From NCBI RefSeq assembly GCF_028687635.1, contig NZ_JAQTZS010000013.1, positions 1-64,000 on the forward strand: a stretch of 64,000 nucleotides of DNA. Direction: 5' to 3'. Every line of letters begins with the position of its first letter. The first letter of the stretch is position 1. Shown one piece after another: positions 44,715 to 53,401 of this stretch. The DNA is from Malikia sp. (GTDB taxonomy: Bacteria; Pseudomonadota; Gammaproteobacteria; Burkholderiales; Burkholderiaceae_C). Both the position numbers and the translations under genes were made by a program. The notes below the pieces were generated by a model. That model ran no database searches. It was not told the DNA's origin and saw only the letters and a list, made by a program, of their open reading frames with translations.

Positions 44715-45374
44715 ATGAAGGTGCGCTCACTCTCCGAACTCAAGACCCTGCGCAAGGCGCTGGCGGAGCAGGCCGCGCGCCTGGTCGCCGAGCGCGCCGC
44801 CGCCGAGGCGGCCCGACGCGAGGCCGAGGAGCGCACGCACAGGGACCGCCTGCTGTTCGAGCGCACGGTCGGCGTGGTGCAGCGGCTGCCGCACCACGGC
44901 CGTCATCTGCTGCGGCCACACCCGCCCCTGCCGCGGCCGCAGCAGCGCGAACTCGACGAACAGGCGGTGATGCGCGAGGCGCTGAGCGACCTGTTCGATG
45001 CCGAGACCCTGCTGCACACCGACGAGCACCTGAGTTTCCGCCGGCCCGGCGTCGGCCCCGAGGTGGCGCGCAAGCTGCGCCAGGGCGACTGGAGCATCCA
45101 GGCCCAGGTCGACCTGCACGGTCTGCGCACCGACGAGGCACGCGAAACCCTCGGGGTCTTCATCCGCGAGGCGCACAAGCGCGGCCTGCGCTGCGTGCGC
45201 GTGGTGCATGGCAAGGGCCTGGGCTCGCCCGGCAAGACGCCGGTGCTCAAGAGCCGGGTGCACAGCTGGCTGGCGCAGAAGAACGAGGTCATGGCCTTCG
45301 TGCAGGCACGTCCGGCCGAGGGTGGAGCGGGCGCGCTGGTGGTGCTGCTAAGGCCTTCGCACCGGACTCACTGA
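44715..45374 (+). CDS. Smr domain protein
   Basis: The protein has 219 aa. The N-terminal Ala/Arg/Glu-rich helix (about 1-50) looks coiled. Residues 130-210 are the Smr domain: QVDLHGLRTDEARETLGVFI and VRVVHGKGLGSPGKTPVLKSRVHSWL. Small Smr proteins act on nucleic acids; the E. coli relative SmrB cleaves mRNA between collided ribosomes. The equivalence here is not proven. Confidence 0.9.
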   Translation: MKVRSLSELKTLRKALAEQAARLVAERAAAEAARREAEERTHRDRLLFERTVGVVQRLPHHGRHLLRPHPPLPRPQQRELDEQAVMREALSDLFDAETLLHTDEHLSFRRPGVGPEVARKLRQGDWSIQAQVDLHGLRTDEARETLGVFIREAHKRGLRCVRVVHGKGLGSPGKTPVLKSRVHSWLAQKNEVMAFVQARPAEGGAGALVVLLRPSHRTH

Positions 45375-45539
45375 ACTGGCTTGCGCTCACGGTAGGCCTG
45401 GTTGCCTAGGGCGAGCCGGACCACCAGCTGGCCAGCGGTGTTGCTCAGGTGCCGCCGGCCGGCAGGGTTGCATTCAGTTACCGTAAAATCTGCTCAATTC
45501 TTATCTTTCATGCTCATACCTGCTCACGCACTGTGACGG

Positions 45540-46826
45540 CATGACGGGAAGAACCGCAGCCCTGTTCAAGCCGTGCGGGTTTGTGCCAGAATCATGCCGC
45601 CATGCTGATCGCGCACAAGATTGCTCTCGATCCGAACAACGCACAGGCCACCTATCTGGCCCGCGCGGCGGGTGTGGCGCGCTTCGCCTACAACTGGGCG
45701 CTGGCCGAGTGGAAGCGCCAGTACGAGGCCTGCAAACTGGATCCGACGCTGCCCAAGCCTTCCCAGGCTGCCTTGCGCCGCCAGTTGAACGCCATCAAGC
45801 GCGAACAGTTCCCCTGGATGCTCGAAGTCACCAAGAACGCACCGCAGATGGCGATCATCCAGCTGGGCCAGGCGTTCCAGAACTTCTTCGCCGGCCGCGC
45901 CAAGTACCCACAGTTCCGGAAGAAGGGCGTTCACGACCGCTTCAGCCTCAGTAACGACCAGTTCAGTCTTGACGGTTCACGCATCCGCATCCCCAATCTC
46001 GGCTGGGTACGGATGCGCGAAACGTTGCGCTTTGCTGGCAAGCTCCTGTCAGCCACGGTTTCCCGCGTGGCGGACCGCTGGTTGGTCAGCATTGCCGTCG
46101 ATACCCAGGACGATTCACACCTACCCCAGGCCGAAAACGAGCCCCAAGACGAAAACCAAGTCAAAGGCGAGTCTCGACGTAGCCAAGACCAAGGCGCGGT
46201 CGGTGTGGATCTGGGCGTCTCGGCACTCGTCACGCTTTCGACGGGAGAGGTGATTCCCGGTCCCAAGCCCCACAAGGAGCTGCTGTGCCGCCTGCAACGG
46301 CTGTCACGCAGCCTGTCGCGCAAGCAGAAGGGCTCGGCCAATCGCAAGAAGGCCAGGGCCAGGCTGGCCAAGCTCCATGCCCGCATCGCGGCGATCCGTT
46401 CCGATGCCCTGCACAAGCTCACGACGGACCTCACGTGGCGCTTTCACACCATCGGCATCGAAGACCTGAACGTCAAGGGCATGGTCAGGAACCGCAGCCT
46501 GGCCCGGTCGATCGCCGACATGGGATTCTTCGAGTTCCGGCGGCAACTGGACTACAAGGCGGCGATGCGTGGGGGGCAGGTGATCGTGGCGGACCGCTGG
46601 TACCCCAGCAGCAAGACCTGTTCGGGCTGCGGGCACCAGCTCGACCAACTGCCGCTGTCGGTGCGCGACTGGACTTGTCCGCACTGCGGCGCGAACCACG
46701 ACCGCGATGTGAATGCGGCGATCAATTTAAGAAATTTGGCCGTGAGTTCCACGGTTACAGCCTGTGGAGAGGAAGGCTCTGGCCGCTGTCGCAAGACGGG
46801 GGCGAAACCGGCCTCGGTGAAGCAGG
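45540..46826 (+). mobile_element. IS200/IS605-type TnpB element 1 (no TnpA)
   Basis: This is a TnpB-only insertion (IS1341-like). The boundaries are approximate: the left end lies somewhere between 45400 and 45600. The right end appears to be at about 46826, where AGGAAGTCA inside the tnpB 3' end equals the terminal AGGAAGTCA of element 2. The hairpin normally found just before that end is missing here. The flank to the right carries a fragment of an unrelated minus-strand frame. Confidence 0.5.
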
Positions 46827-46855
46827 AAGTCAGCTTTGTTGATGTTTGTACATGA
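45602..46855 (+). CDS. tnpB: TnpB RNA-guided nuclease, element 1
   Basis: The protein has 417 aa from the ATG at 45602 (MLIAHKIALDPNN); an in-frame start at 45581 is less likely. It is the ancestor-type relative of Cas12. The RuvC-like active site looks complete: Asp in VGVDLGVSALVTL, Glu in TIGIEDLNVKGM and Asp in NHDRDVNAAINL. The zinc finger is CSGCGHQL...CPHCG. An insertion of about 20 Glu/Gln/Asp-rich residues (HLPQAENEPQDENQ) lies before the first RuvC motif. The C-terminal end (KQEVSFVDVCT) appears to read through the element end into flanking DNA. Confidence 0.88.
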   Translation: MLIAHKIALDPNNAQATYLARAAGVARFAYNWALAEWKRQYEACKLDPTLPKPSQAALRRQLNAIKREQFPWMLEVTKNAPQMAIIQLGQAFQNFFAGRAKYPQFRKKGVHDRFSLSNDQFSLDGSRIRIPNLGWVRMRETLRFAGKLLSATVSRVADRWLVSIAVDTQDDSHLPQAENEPQDENQVKGESRRSQDQGAVGVDLGVSALVTLSTGEVIPGPKPHKELLCRLQRLSRSLSRKQKGSANRKKARARLAKLHARIAAIRSDALHKLTTDLTWRFHTIGIEDLNVKGMVRNRSLARSIADMGFFEFRRQLDYKAAMRGGQVIVADRWYPSSKTCSGCGHQLDQLPLSVRDWTCPHCGANHDRDVNAAINLRNLAVSSTVTACGEEGSGRCRKTGAKPASVKQEVSFVDVCT

Positions 46856-46986
46856 ATGAGCAAGTCTGTCAGAACGGCATGGACCTCGGCCTCGCTGAGC
46901 GACTCCACCCGCTGCTTGGCCACCAGTCCGGTCACGCCCATGGCGACCAGCCGCTCCTTGACTAGGAGCGCGGCAAGCCTCCCCCT
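46827..46986 (-). pseudogene. Open minus-strand fragment between the two TnpB elements
   Basis: A minus-strand frame running from a stop at about 46987 reads LAALLVKERLVAMGVTGLVA, then KQRVESLSEAEVHAVLTDLL, and continues into the antisense of tnpB 1. Its amino-acid composition looks like genuine protein (regular hydrophobic spacing), so it may be a piece of a host gene broken by element 1. I do not recognise the family. The evidence is weak. Confidence 0.25.
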
Positions 46987-47071
46987 TCAGGGAGAGGTCA
47001 AGAGCGCCGGCCCGCGCAGCGGGCCACATGGCTCACTGCACAGACCACTTCGCTGCTACGATAATCCGCCC

Positions 47072-48319
47072 ATGTCGATCAAGGCTTTTCGTTTCCAGCT
47101 TCGGGTCAAGCCCGGCACCGAGCGTGCCTTGCGCCGGTACGCCGGCTCGTGCCGCTGGGTGTGGAATGCCGCGATTGCCGAGCAGCAGCGCCGGCGCGAG
47201 ATGGGTGAGAAGTTCGCCGGGCACGCGGCCATGTGCCAATGGCTCACCGGATGGCGGCACTCGCCCGCGACCCAGTGGCTGGCCGAGGCCCCGATCCATC
47301 CGCTGCAGCAGACGCTGCGCCGGCTCGAAGCCGCCTACCAGCGCTTTTTCGCGGGCCAGGGCGGCTACCCGAAGTTCAAGCGGCGCGGGCAGGAGCCGGG
47401 TCTGCGCTTCCCCGATCCGAAGCAGTTCGCGCTGGACCCCGTCAACGCCCGAGTGAAGCTGCCCAAGCTGGGTTGGCAGCGCCTGCGCCTGTCGCAGCCC
47501 GTGGTCGGCGAACTGCGCAACGCCACGGTCACGCGCGAGCGCGGCCATTGGTTCGTGTCGCTGCAGGTGGAGTTGCCCGACGTGCTGCCGGCCGCAGATC
47601 TGGCGCCGACGCTGGGCATCGATCTGGGCGTGGCGCTGTTCGCTGCGACCAGCGACGATCAGAAGATCCAGCCGCTCAAGGCACTGGAGCGCCAGCAGCG
47701 CCGCCTCAGGCGCTACCAGCGCGCCGTCTCGCGCAAGGTCAAGGGCTCGCGCAACCGCCGCAAGGCAGTGGACCGGCTCGGCCGCATTCACGCGCGCATC
47801 GCCGCGCAGCGCAGCGACTGGCTCCACAAGCTCAGCACCCGGCTGGCCGATTCGCATCCCGTCATCGCCATCGAGGATCTGAGGGTCGCGGCGATGTCGG
47901 CCAGCGCCGCTGGTACGGTGGAGGCACCGGGCAAGCAGGTGCGACAGAAGGCGGGCCTGAACCGCGCGATCCTCGATCAGGGCTGGGCCGAGTTTAGGCG
48001 CCAGCTCGAGTACAAGTGCGCCACCCGAGGCGGTGCGGTGGTGCCGGTGAACCCGGCCTACACCAGCCAGCGATGCAGCCAGTGCGGCCATGTCTCGGCC
48101 GACAACCGCCAGACGCAAGGCGCCTTTGCCTGTGTGGCCTGTGGCCACGCCGAAAACGCGGACACGAACGCCGCAAAGAACATTCTGGCCGCCGGACTGG
48201 CGGTCTGGTCCCGTGGGACCGCAGCCTGTGGAGCGGAAGTCAGCCGCGCCAAGCCCGCGAGGGCGAAGCGCGCAGCCGCGAAGAAGCAGGAACCCACCGA
48301 GGGGTTGGTGCATGTCTAG
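47072..48319 (+). CDS. tnpB: TnpB RNA-guided nuclease, element 2
   Basis: The protein has 415 aa from the ATG at 47072 (MSIKAFRFQLRVKPGTE); the frame is open back to 46856 but without coding signs. The RuvC triad appears complete: LGIDLGVALFAAT, IAIEDLRVAAM and ENADTNAAKNI, with zinc finger CSQCGHVS...CVACG. It differs from TnpB 1 throughout, so the two are separate families rather than a duplication. The basic C-tail (RAKPARAKRAAAKKQE) is common in these proteins. The 3' end of the gene probably also encodes the guide-RNA scaffold. Confidence 0.92.
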   Translation: MSIKAFRFQLRVKPGTERALRRYAGSCRWVWNAAIAEQQRRREMGEKFAGHAAMCQWLTGWRHSPATQWLAEAPIHPLQQTLRRLEAAYQRFFAGQGGYPKFKRRGQEPGLRFPDPKQFALDPVNARVKLPKLGWQRLRLSQPVVGELRNATVTRERGHWFVSLQVELPDVLPAADLAPTLGIDLGVALFAATSDDQKIQPLKALERQQRRLRRYQRAVSRKVKGSRNRRKAVDRLGRIHARIAAQRSDWLHKLSTRLADSHPVIAIEDLRVAAMSASAAGTVEAPGKQVRQKAGLNRAILDQGWAEFRRQLEYKCATRGGAVVPVNPAYTSQRCSQCGHVSADNRQTQGAFACVACGHAENADTNAAKNILAAGLAVWSRGTAACGAEVSRAKPARAKRAAAKKQEPTEGLVHV

Positions 48320-48372
48320 CGCGCGTACCAACCCGGTAGGAATCCCCGGCCTTCAGGCCGGGGAGGAAGTCA
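48240..48372 (+). ncRNA. Predicted omega-RNA scaffold of TnpB 2
   Basis: TnpB proteins use a guide RNA transcribed from the tnpB 3' end through the right end of the element, with the guide lying just outside. The layout is present here: end of tnpB, spacer, terminal hairpin 48344-48363, AGGAAGTCAA, then host DNA starting CGACTCCACCGTC at 48373. The 5' limit is a guess. Confidence 0.4.
48344..48363 (+). repeat. Terminal palindrome of TnpB element 2
   Basis: CCCCGGCCT (48344-48352), two bases, then AGGCCGGGG (48355-48363): a perfect 9-bp hairpin of the kind found at IS200/IS605 right ends, where it is recognised as single-stranded DNA and forms part of the guide scaffold. Confidence 0.8.
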
Positions 48373-48547
48373 ACGACTCCACCGTCACATAGACATGCTC
48401 GTAGCCGCAGGCCGGGGCATCCGTCAGCGCCAGCTTCAGCGTGCCGCTGGAGTTGTCCGAGCCGCCACCGCCACAGGCGGCCAGCAACAACGTGGCAGCC
48501 GATACAGCAGCCAGCGACCAGGCAGAGGATTTTGCAAGCTGGGGCAT
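48373..48547 (-). pseudogene. DUF4382 lipoprotein, truncated by TnpB element
   Basis: ATG 48547 has GGAG 5 nt upstream. The reading frame gives a lipoprotein signal (LAAVSAATLLLAACGGGGSD, lipobox LAAC) and the start of a DUF4382 domain (LKLALTDAPACGYEHVYVTV). After VTVES it runs into the element's right end and stops at 48353. The remaining ~250 residues expected for the family are not seen on the far side of element 2 or of element 1, so a deletion probably accompanied or followed insertion. Confidence 0.75.
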
Positions 48548-48611
48548 GGAGATCTCCTACGATTCGTGATGAAGCAGCCGATCGTCCGCGAAGCCGGCCG
48601 TCTGTCAGTAA

Positions 48612-48643
48612 GCAAATGAAACCGATGATTCGCAATCATTTGC
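48612..48643. promoter_or_regulatory. Inverted repeat, Fur-box-like, before the DUF4382 remnant
   Basis: GCAAATGA (48612-48619) and TCATTTGC (48636-48643) are perfect inverted repeats. Within them ATGATT-CGC-AATCAT (48625-48639) is a second palindrome. The pattern is close to Fur-type boxes of betaproteobacteria. It lies about 65-95 bp upstream of the truncated lipoprotein start and could be its operator. Confidence 0.35.
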
Positions 48644-48817
48644 ACCCGCTGGTTCAGTATGAGCAATCGCTGGATCAACTGCCAGGGGTGATACACAGGC
48701 TTACAAATTGGTCCTCGGAACGCGGAACCGAGCCTGTCATGGAGGCAACAATCCGGCACACGCTATGCTGCGGTGCATGACACCGACCGGCTTTGTCTGG
48801 ATTGAAAAGGAAAACGC

Positions 48818-49459
48818 ATGAACAAGTCACTGATCTCCTGGGCCGTCGCCGCCCTCGCGCTGGGAAACGTCGGTCTGGCCCAGGCTGAAGGGCTGCCCGA
48901 GGGCGCCCTGACGCCCAAGGCCCAATATGCCGCCGACGCCCAGGCAGCGCAGTCACGCTACAAGTCGGACCTGAAGCTCTGCGCCGACGAGCCGGAGTCC
49001 ACCGGCCGCATGCAGTGCAAGCGCGATGCGAAGGCCGAATACGAGCAGGCGCTCACGGACGCCAAATGGCGCCAGGATTCCGCCGGCAAGGTGGCGCCGG
49101 CCCAGACCTTCAAGCCCAAGGCCCTGTGCGCGGATTGCGGCAAGGTGAGCTCGGTCCAGTTGCTGGATCGGGCCGGTGAAGGCAGCGCGGTCGGCATGAT
49201 CGCTGGCGGCGCGGCTGGCGCCTTGCTGGGGCGCCAGGTCGGCGCCGGCCTGGGCAAGGACCTGGCCACGCTGGCGGGGGCGGCTGGCGGGGCCTACGCC
49301 GGCAAACAGCTCGAACAGCGGATGAAGACCCAGAAGGTCTGGGATGTCACGGTCGCCTACCCCGGTGGCGACACCCTGCATTACGAGTTCACCCAGGACC
49401 CCGGTTTGCAGGTGGGCGATGTCGTGCGCAAGAGCGAGCTGTCGATCGTGCGCTATTGA
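48818..49459 (+). CDS. Glycine-zipper 2TM lipid-associated outer-membrane protein
   Basis: The protein has 213 aa. A Sec signal lies at 1-23 (LISWAVAALALGNVGLAQA). Residues about 40-95 are charged with paired cysteines (LKLCADEPES, MQCKRD, ALCADCGKV). The glycine-zipper helices are GMIAGGAAGALLGRQVGAGL and LAGAAGGAYAGKQLEQRM (about 125-170), as in the Rickettsia 17-kDa antigen/SlyB group. It is probably an envelope-stability protein. It is convergent with cysA. Confidence 0.85.
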   Translation: MNKSLISWAVAALALGNVGLAQAEGLPEGALTPKAQYAADAQAAQSRYKSDLKLCADEPESTGRMQCKRDAKAEYEQALTDAKWRQDSAGKVAPAQTFKPKALCADCGKVSSVQLLDRAGEGSAVGMIAGGAAGALLGRQVGAGLGKDLATLAGAAGGAYAGKQLEQRMKTQKVWDVTVAYPGGDTLHYEFTQDPGLQVGDVVRKSELSIVRY

Positions 49460-49465
49460 GTCTTC

Positions 49466-50542
49466 TTATTTCAGGAAGACGCGCGCCTTCTTCGGCGACA
49501 GCACCAGCTTTTCTCCGTCGCGCAAGGCCAGCTCCCGGAAGCGCTCGGCCGGGATCTGCGCCTCGATCAGCGGGTCGTGGCCGCTGGGGACCTGCGGGTC
49601 CTCGGGCAGCAGCTCCAGGCGGGCGATCGGTCCGACCACGACCGCGCGCTCGAGCTTGGCCACGATGCCGCTCGCGCCGGGCTGCCAGCGCTCGACCTCC
49701 AGGTCGTGCGGGCGCACATAGGCATAGGCCTGGGCATCCTGAGCGGCCGCGTGTTCCGGCGTCTCGATCGCCACGCCGTCGAGGTGCAGCAGCCCCTCGT
49801 GCGCGCGGCCGTGGAACAGGTTGACGTCGCCCAGGAAGCCGTAGACGAAGGGGCTGGCCGGCTGGTCCCAGACCTGCTGCGGCGTGCCGGCCTGCTCGAC
49901 CTGGCCCTTGTTCATCAGCACCACGCGGTCGGCGACCTCGAGCGCTTCCTCCTGGTCGTGGGTGACGAAGATGCTGGTGACATGCAGCTCGTCGTGCAGG
50001 CGGCGCAGCCAGCGGCGCAGCTCCTTGCGCACCTTGGCATCCAATGCGCCGAACGGCTCGTCGAGCAGCAGCACCTTGGGCTCGACCGCCAGCGCGCGTG
50101 CGAGCGCGATGCGCTGGCGCTGGCCGCCCGACAGCTGTGACGGGTAGCGGTCGGCCAGCCAGTCGAGCTGCACCAGGCTGAGCAGCTCGTGCACCTTGGC
50201 CTTGATCTGGGCCTCGGACGGGCGCAGCTTGCGCGGCTTGACGCGCAGGCCGAAGGCGACGTTCTCGAACACCGTCATGTGGCGAAACAGCGCGTAATGC
50301 TGGAACACGAAGCCGACCTGGCGCTCGCGCACATGGACGTCGGTGGTGTCCTCGCCGCTGAACAGGATAGCCCCCTGGTCGGCCGATTCCAGCCCGGCGA
50401 TGATGCGCAGCAGCGTGGTCTTGCCGCAGCCCGAGGGGCCGAGCAGCGCGATCAGCTCGCCCGAGTCGATGTGCAGGTTGATGTCGCGCAGGGCCTGGAA
50501 GTCGCCGAACTGCTTGGAGACGTTGCGGATTTCGATGCTCAT
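49466..50542 (-). CDS. cysA: Sulfate/thiosulfate ABC transporter ATPase
   Basis: The protein has 358 aa from the ATG at 50542 ([18 protein letters not shown]). Walker [11 protein letters not shown]-loop [15 protein letters not shown], signature [15 protein letters not shown], Walker [13 protein letters not shown] and [14 protein letters not shown] are all visible. The C-terminal TOBE-like regulatory part has [15 protein letters not shown]. It energises uptake through CysTW. It is the last gene of the sbp-cysT-cysW-cysA operon, 26 bp after cysW. Confidence 0.96.
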   Translation of the reverse strand: MSIEIRNVSKQFGDFQALRDINLHIDSGELIALLGPSGCGKTTLLRIIAGLESADQGAILFSGEDTTDVHVRERQVGFVFQHYALFRHMTVFENVAFGLRVKPRKLRPSEAQIKAKVHELLSLVQLDWLADRYPSQLSGGQRQRIALARALAVEPKVLLLDEPFGALDAKVRKELRRWLRRLHDELHVTSIFVTHDQEEALEVADRVVLMNKGQVEQAGTPQQVWDQPASPFVYGFLGDVNLFHGRAHEGLLHLDGVAIETPEHAAAQDAQAYAYVRPHDLEVERWQPGASGIVAKLERAVVVGPIARLELLPEDPQVPSGHDPLIEAQIPAERFRELALRDGEKLVLSPKKARVFLK

Positions 50543-50568
50543 GATGGGTCTTCTCTTGCGGTCCGGAT

Positions 50569-51477
50569 TCAGTGCGTCGCCGCGCCTGCGGCGGCGGGGC
50601 GCTCGGGCGGCAGCTCGGCGACGCCCTTGAGCTCGCGCTCGTGGCGCCATTCGACCGCGCTCTTGATGGCCAGCGTCACCAGGGCCAGCAGCGCCAGCAG
50701 CGAGGCGACCGCGAAGGCCGCGACCGACTGGTATTCGTTGTAGAGGATCTCGACATGCAGCGGCATGGTGTTGGTCTGGCCTCGGATATGGCCCGAGACC
50801 ACCGAGACCGCGCCGAACTCGCCCATGGCGCGCGCGTTGCAGAGGATGACGCCGTAGATCAGGCCCCACTTCATGTTGGGCAGGGTCACGTACCAGAAGG
50901 TCTGCCAGCCGCTGGCGCCAAGCACGATCGCGGCCTGCTCCTCGTCGTTGCCCTGGGCCTGCATCAGCGGGATCAGCTCGCGGGCGATGAAGGGAAAGGT
51001 CACGAACACGGTGGCCAGGATGATGCCCGGCACCGCGAACACGATCTTGATGTCATGCGCCTGCAGCCAGGGGCCGAACCAGCCCTGGGCGCCGAACACC
51101 AGCACGTAGATCAGGCCCGCCACCACCGGCGAGACCGAGAACGGCAAGTCGACCAGCGTGGTCAGGAAGGCCTTGCCCTTGAACTCGTACTTGGCGATGC
51201 ACCAGGCGGCCGCGATGCCGAACACCAGGTTCAGCGGCACAGCGACCACGGCGGTCAACAGGGTCAGGCGGATCGCCGACCAGGCATCGGGGTCCTGCAG
51301 CGCCTCCAGATAGGCCGCCCAGCCGTTGCGCAGCGCCTCGGTGAAGACGGCGGCCAGCGGCAGCAGCAGGAACAGCGCCATGAAGGCCAGCGCCAGGCCG
51401 ATCAGCAGCCAGCGCACGGCGCGCGACTCGGTGGTGCCGGCCTGCACGCGCGAGGGGGTCTTGTTGACGGAACTCAT
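50569..51477 (-). CDS. cysW: Sulfate ABC transporter permease CysW
   Basis: The protein has 302 aa with about six membrane helices. The cytoplasmic EAA loop is [37 protein letters not shown]. The C-terminus has a charged tail. It overlaps cysT by 4 bp. It forms the membrane channel with CysT. Confidence 0.95.
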   Translation of the reverse strand: MSSVNKTPSRVQAGTTESRAVRWLLIGLALAFMALFLLLPLAAVFTEALRNGWAAYLEALQDPDAWSAIRLTLLTAVVAVPLNLVFGIAAAWCIAKYEFKGKAFLTTLVDLPFSVSPVVAGLIYVLVFGAQGWFGPWLQAHDIKIVFAVPGIILATVFVTFPFIARELIPLMQAQGNDEEQAAIVLGASGWQTFWYVTLPNMKWGLIYGVILCNARAMGEFGAVSVVSGHIRGQTNTMPLHVEILYNEYQSVAAFAVASLLALLALVTLAIKSAVEWRHERELKGVAELPPERPAAAGAATH

Positions 51478-52304
51478 GCCGGGGCTCCCGAACGGCGGCG
51501 CTGCCAGCCCTGCAGCAGGTTGATGAGCAGCAGCATCACGAAGGCGAAGCCCAGCATCACGCTGGCGACCGCGGTGGCGCCGGCGTAGTCGTACTGTTCG
51601 AGCTTGCCGATGATGATCAGCGGCGTGATTTCGGACACCATCGGCACGTTGCCGGCGATGAAGATGACCGAGCCGTATTCGCCCAGCGCACGGGCGAAGG
51701 CCATCGCGAAGCCGGTCAGCAACGCGGGCAGGATCGAGGGCAGGATCACCAGGCGGAAGGTCTGCCAGCGGGTCGCGCCCAGGCAGGTGGCGGCCTCTTC
51801 GAGCTCCTTCTCGGCGTCTTCCAGCACCGGCTGCACCGTGCGCACCACGAAAGGCAGGCCGATGAAGATCAGCGCGATCACGATGCCGTTGGGATTGAAG
51901 GCGAGCTGGATGCCATGCGGCTCCAGGTACTGGCCAATCCAGCCGTTGCCGGCCAGCAGCGCCGACAGCGAGATGCCGGCGACGGCGGTCGGCAACGCGA
52001 ACGGCAGGTCGACCAGCGCGTCGACCAGTCGCTTGCCCGGGAATCGGTAACGCACCAGCACCCAGGCCACCAGCAGGCCGGCGACCACGTTAACGCCGGC
52101 CGCCAGCAGCGAGGCACCGAAGGTCAGCCGGTAGGAGGCCAGCACGCGCGGCGAGGCCACGGCGGACCAGAACTGATCGAGCGTCAGGCTGAAGGTCTTG
52201 AACAGCAGCGCCGACAGCGGGATCAGCACGATCAGGAACAGATAGAACAGGGTGTAGCCCAGCGTGAGCTGGAAGCCGGGCAACACCTTCTTGCCAGCCG
52301 CCAT
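51474..52304 (-). CDS. cysT: Sulfate ABC transporter permease CysT (CysU)
   Basis: The protein has 276 aa with about six membrane helices. The EAA loop is [46 protein letters not shown]. It has the characteristic [20 protein letters not shown] segment. It starts directly after the binding-protein stop and overlaps cysW by 4 bp. Confidence 0.95.
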   Translation of the reverse strand: MAAGKKVLPGFQLTLGYTLFYLFLIVLIPLSALLFKTFSLTLDQFWSAVASPRVLASYRLTFGASLLAAGVNVVAGLLVAWVLVRYRFPGKRLVDALVDLPFALPTAVAGISLSALLAGNGWIGQYLEPHGIQLAFNPNGIVIALIFIGLPFVVRTVQPVLEDAEKELEEAATCLGATRWQTFRLVILPSILPALLTGFAMAFARALGEYGSVIFIAGNVPMVSEITPLIIIGKLEQYDYAGATAVASVMLGFAFVMLLLINLLQGWQRRRSGAPA

Positions 52305-53303
52305 TTACTTGCCCGCCGTGTAGAGCTTGTCGAACTGGCCACCATCATTGAAGTGGACCTTCTGCGCCTCGGCCAGCGAGCCGAAGTACTGCTCGACGGT
52401 GAACAGCTTGATCGGCTTGAGCTGCTGGCTGTGCTTCTTGAGGATGGCCGGATTGCTCGGGCGGATCGCGTGCTGGGCCGCGATCTCCTGCGCCGCATCG
52501 CTGTAGAGGAAGTCCAGGTAGGCCTTGGCCTCAAGGGCGGTGTTCTTCTTCTTGACCGTGCGCTCGACGATGGCGACCGGGTTCTCGGCCACGATGCTGG
52601 CCGAGGGGTGGATGGCATCGACCTTGCCGGCGCCGAACTCCTTGTCGACCGAGACCACCTCGGACTCGAAGGTCACCAGCACGTCGCCGATGTTGCGCTG
52701 CAGGAAGATGCCGGTCGCGTCGCGCCCGCCGCGCGCCAGCACCGGCACGTTCTTGTACAGCTTGCCGACGAAATCGGCCGCCTGCGCGTCCGTGCCGCCC
52801 TTGGCGCGCACCGAGCCCCAGGCCGCCAGATAGGCCATGCGGCCGTTGCCGCCGGTCTTGGGGTTGACCAGCACCACCTGGATGCCCGGCTTGACCAGGT
52901 CGTCCCAGTCCTTGATGCCCTTGGGGTTGCCGTTACGCACCAGGAACAGCATGGTCGAGCTGGTCGGCGCGGCGTCATGCGGGAAGCGCTTGCGCCAGTC
53001 CTTGGCGACCACGCCCTTGTCGGCCAGGAAATCGATGTCGGTGGTGGTGTTCATCGTCACCACGTCGGCGTCGAGCCCGTCGGCCACGGCGCGCGCCTGC
53101 GCGCTGGAGCCGGCATGCGACTGGTCGATCTTGATGTCCTTGCCGGTGCTCTTCTTGTAGCTGGCGACGAAGGCCGCGTTGACGTCCTTGTAGAACTCGC
53201 GCGAGACGTCGTAGGAGACGTTGAGCAGGCTGGTCTGGGCCGAGGCCAGCGAGCTGGCGGCGAGGGCGACGGCGGCCAGGGCGGTGCGCAGGGTGGTCTT
53301 CAT
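52305..53303 (-). CDS. sbp: Periplasmic sulfate-binding protein
   Basis: The protein has 332 aa. A Sec signal lies at 1-22 (LRTALAAVALAASSLASA). The family marks are LLNVSYDVSREFYKDVNAAF, SHAGSSAQARAVADGLDADVVT, NPKTGGNGRMAYLAAWG and DVLVTFESEVV. It delivers sulfate (or thiosulfate) to CysTWA. The 98-bp gap upstream contains AT-rich sequence (53350-53400), where a CysB-type promoter would be expected. Confidence 0.95.
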   Translation of the reverse strand: MKTTLRTALAAVALAASSLASAQTSLLNVSYDVSREFYKDVNAAFVASYKKSTGKDIKIDQSHAGSSAQARAVADGLDADVVTMNTTTDIDFLADKGVVAKDWRKRFPHDAAPTSSTMLFLVRNGNPKGIKDWDDLVKPGIQVVLVNPKTGGNGRMAYLAAWGSVRAKGGTDAQAADFVGKLYKNVPVLARGGRDATGIFLQRNIGDVLVTFESEVVSVDKEFGAGKVDAIHPSASIVAENPVAIVERTVKKKNTALEAKAYLDFLYSDAAQEIAAQHAIRPSNPAILKKHSQQLKPIKLFTVEQYFGSLAEAQKVHFNDGGQFDKLYTAGK

Positions 53304-53401
53304 GGATCTTGCTCCGGAATTTCGGGAATGGCCCGATTCTGGCCGACGCCCTTAAATTCACAAACTACTTATTTATTGTTTTCTTATGCGTAAATCAACT
53401 A

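Larger units (their letters stand above)
46979..48372 (+). mobile_element. IS200/IS605-type TnpB element 2 (no TnpA)
   Basis: This TnpB-only element ends at a typical right end: a perfect 9-bp hairpin (48344-48363), then AGGAAGTCAA. On its left are two hairpins, CTCCC/GGGAG (46979-46994) and GGCCCGC/GCGGGCC (47009-47025), either of which may belong to the left end, so the left boundary is uncertain. Directly beyond the right end is the 5' part of a DUF4382 lipoprotein gene in opposite orientation, which this element interrupts. Confidence 0.65.

Noticed and set aside
45375-45500. Minus-strand 40-residue frame (ECNPAGRRHLSNTAGQLVVR...) next to TnpB element 1, tested as the missing end of the DUF4382 gene
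   Set aside because: It does not resemble a DUF4382 C-terminus and has no start codon context; left unassigned.
46856-47071. Upstream extension of TnpB 2 by 72 residues
   Set aside because: The extension has no family similarity, contains hairpins of the element end, and the usual TnpB N-terminus starts at 47072.
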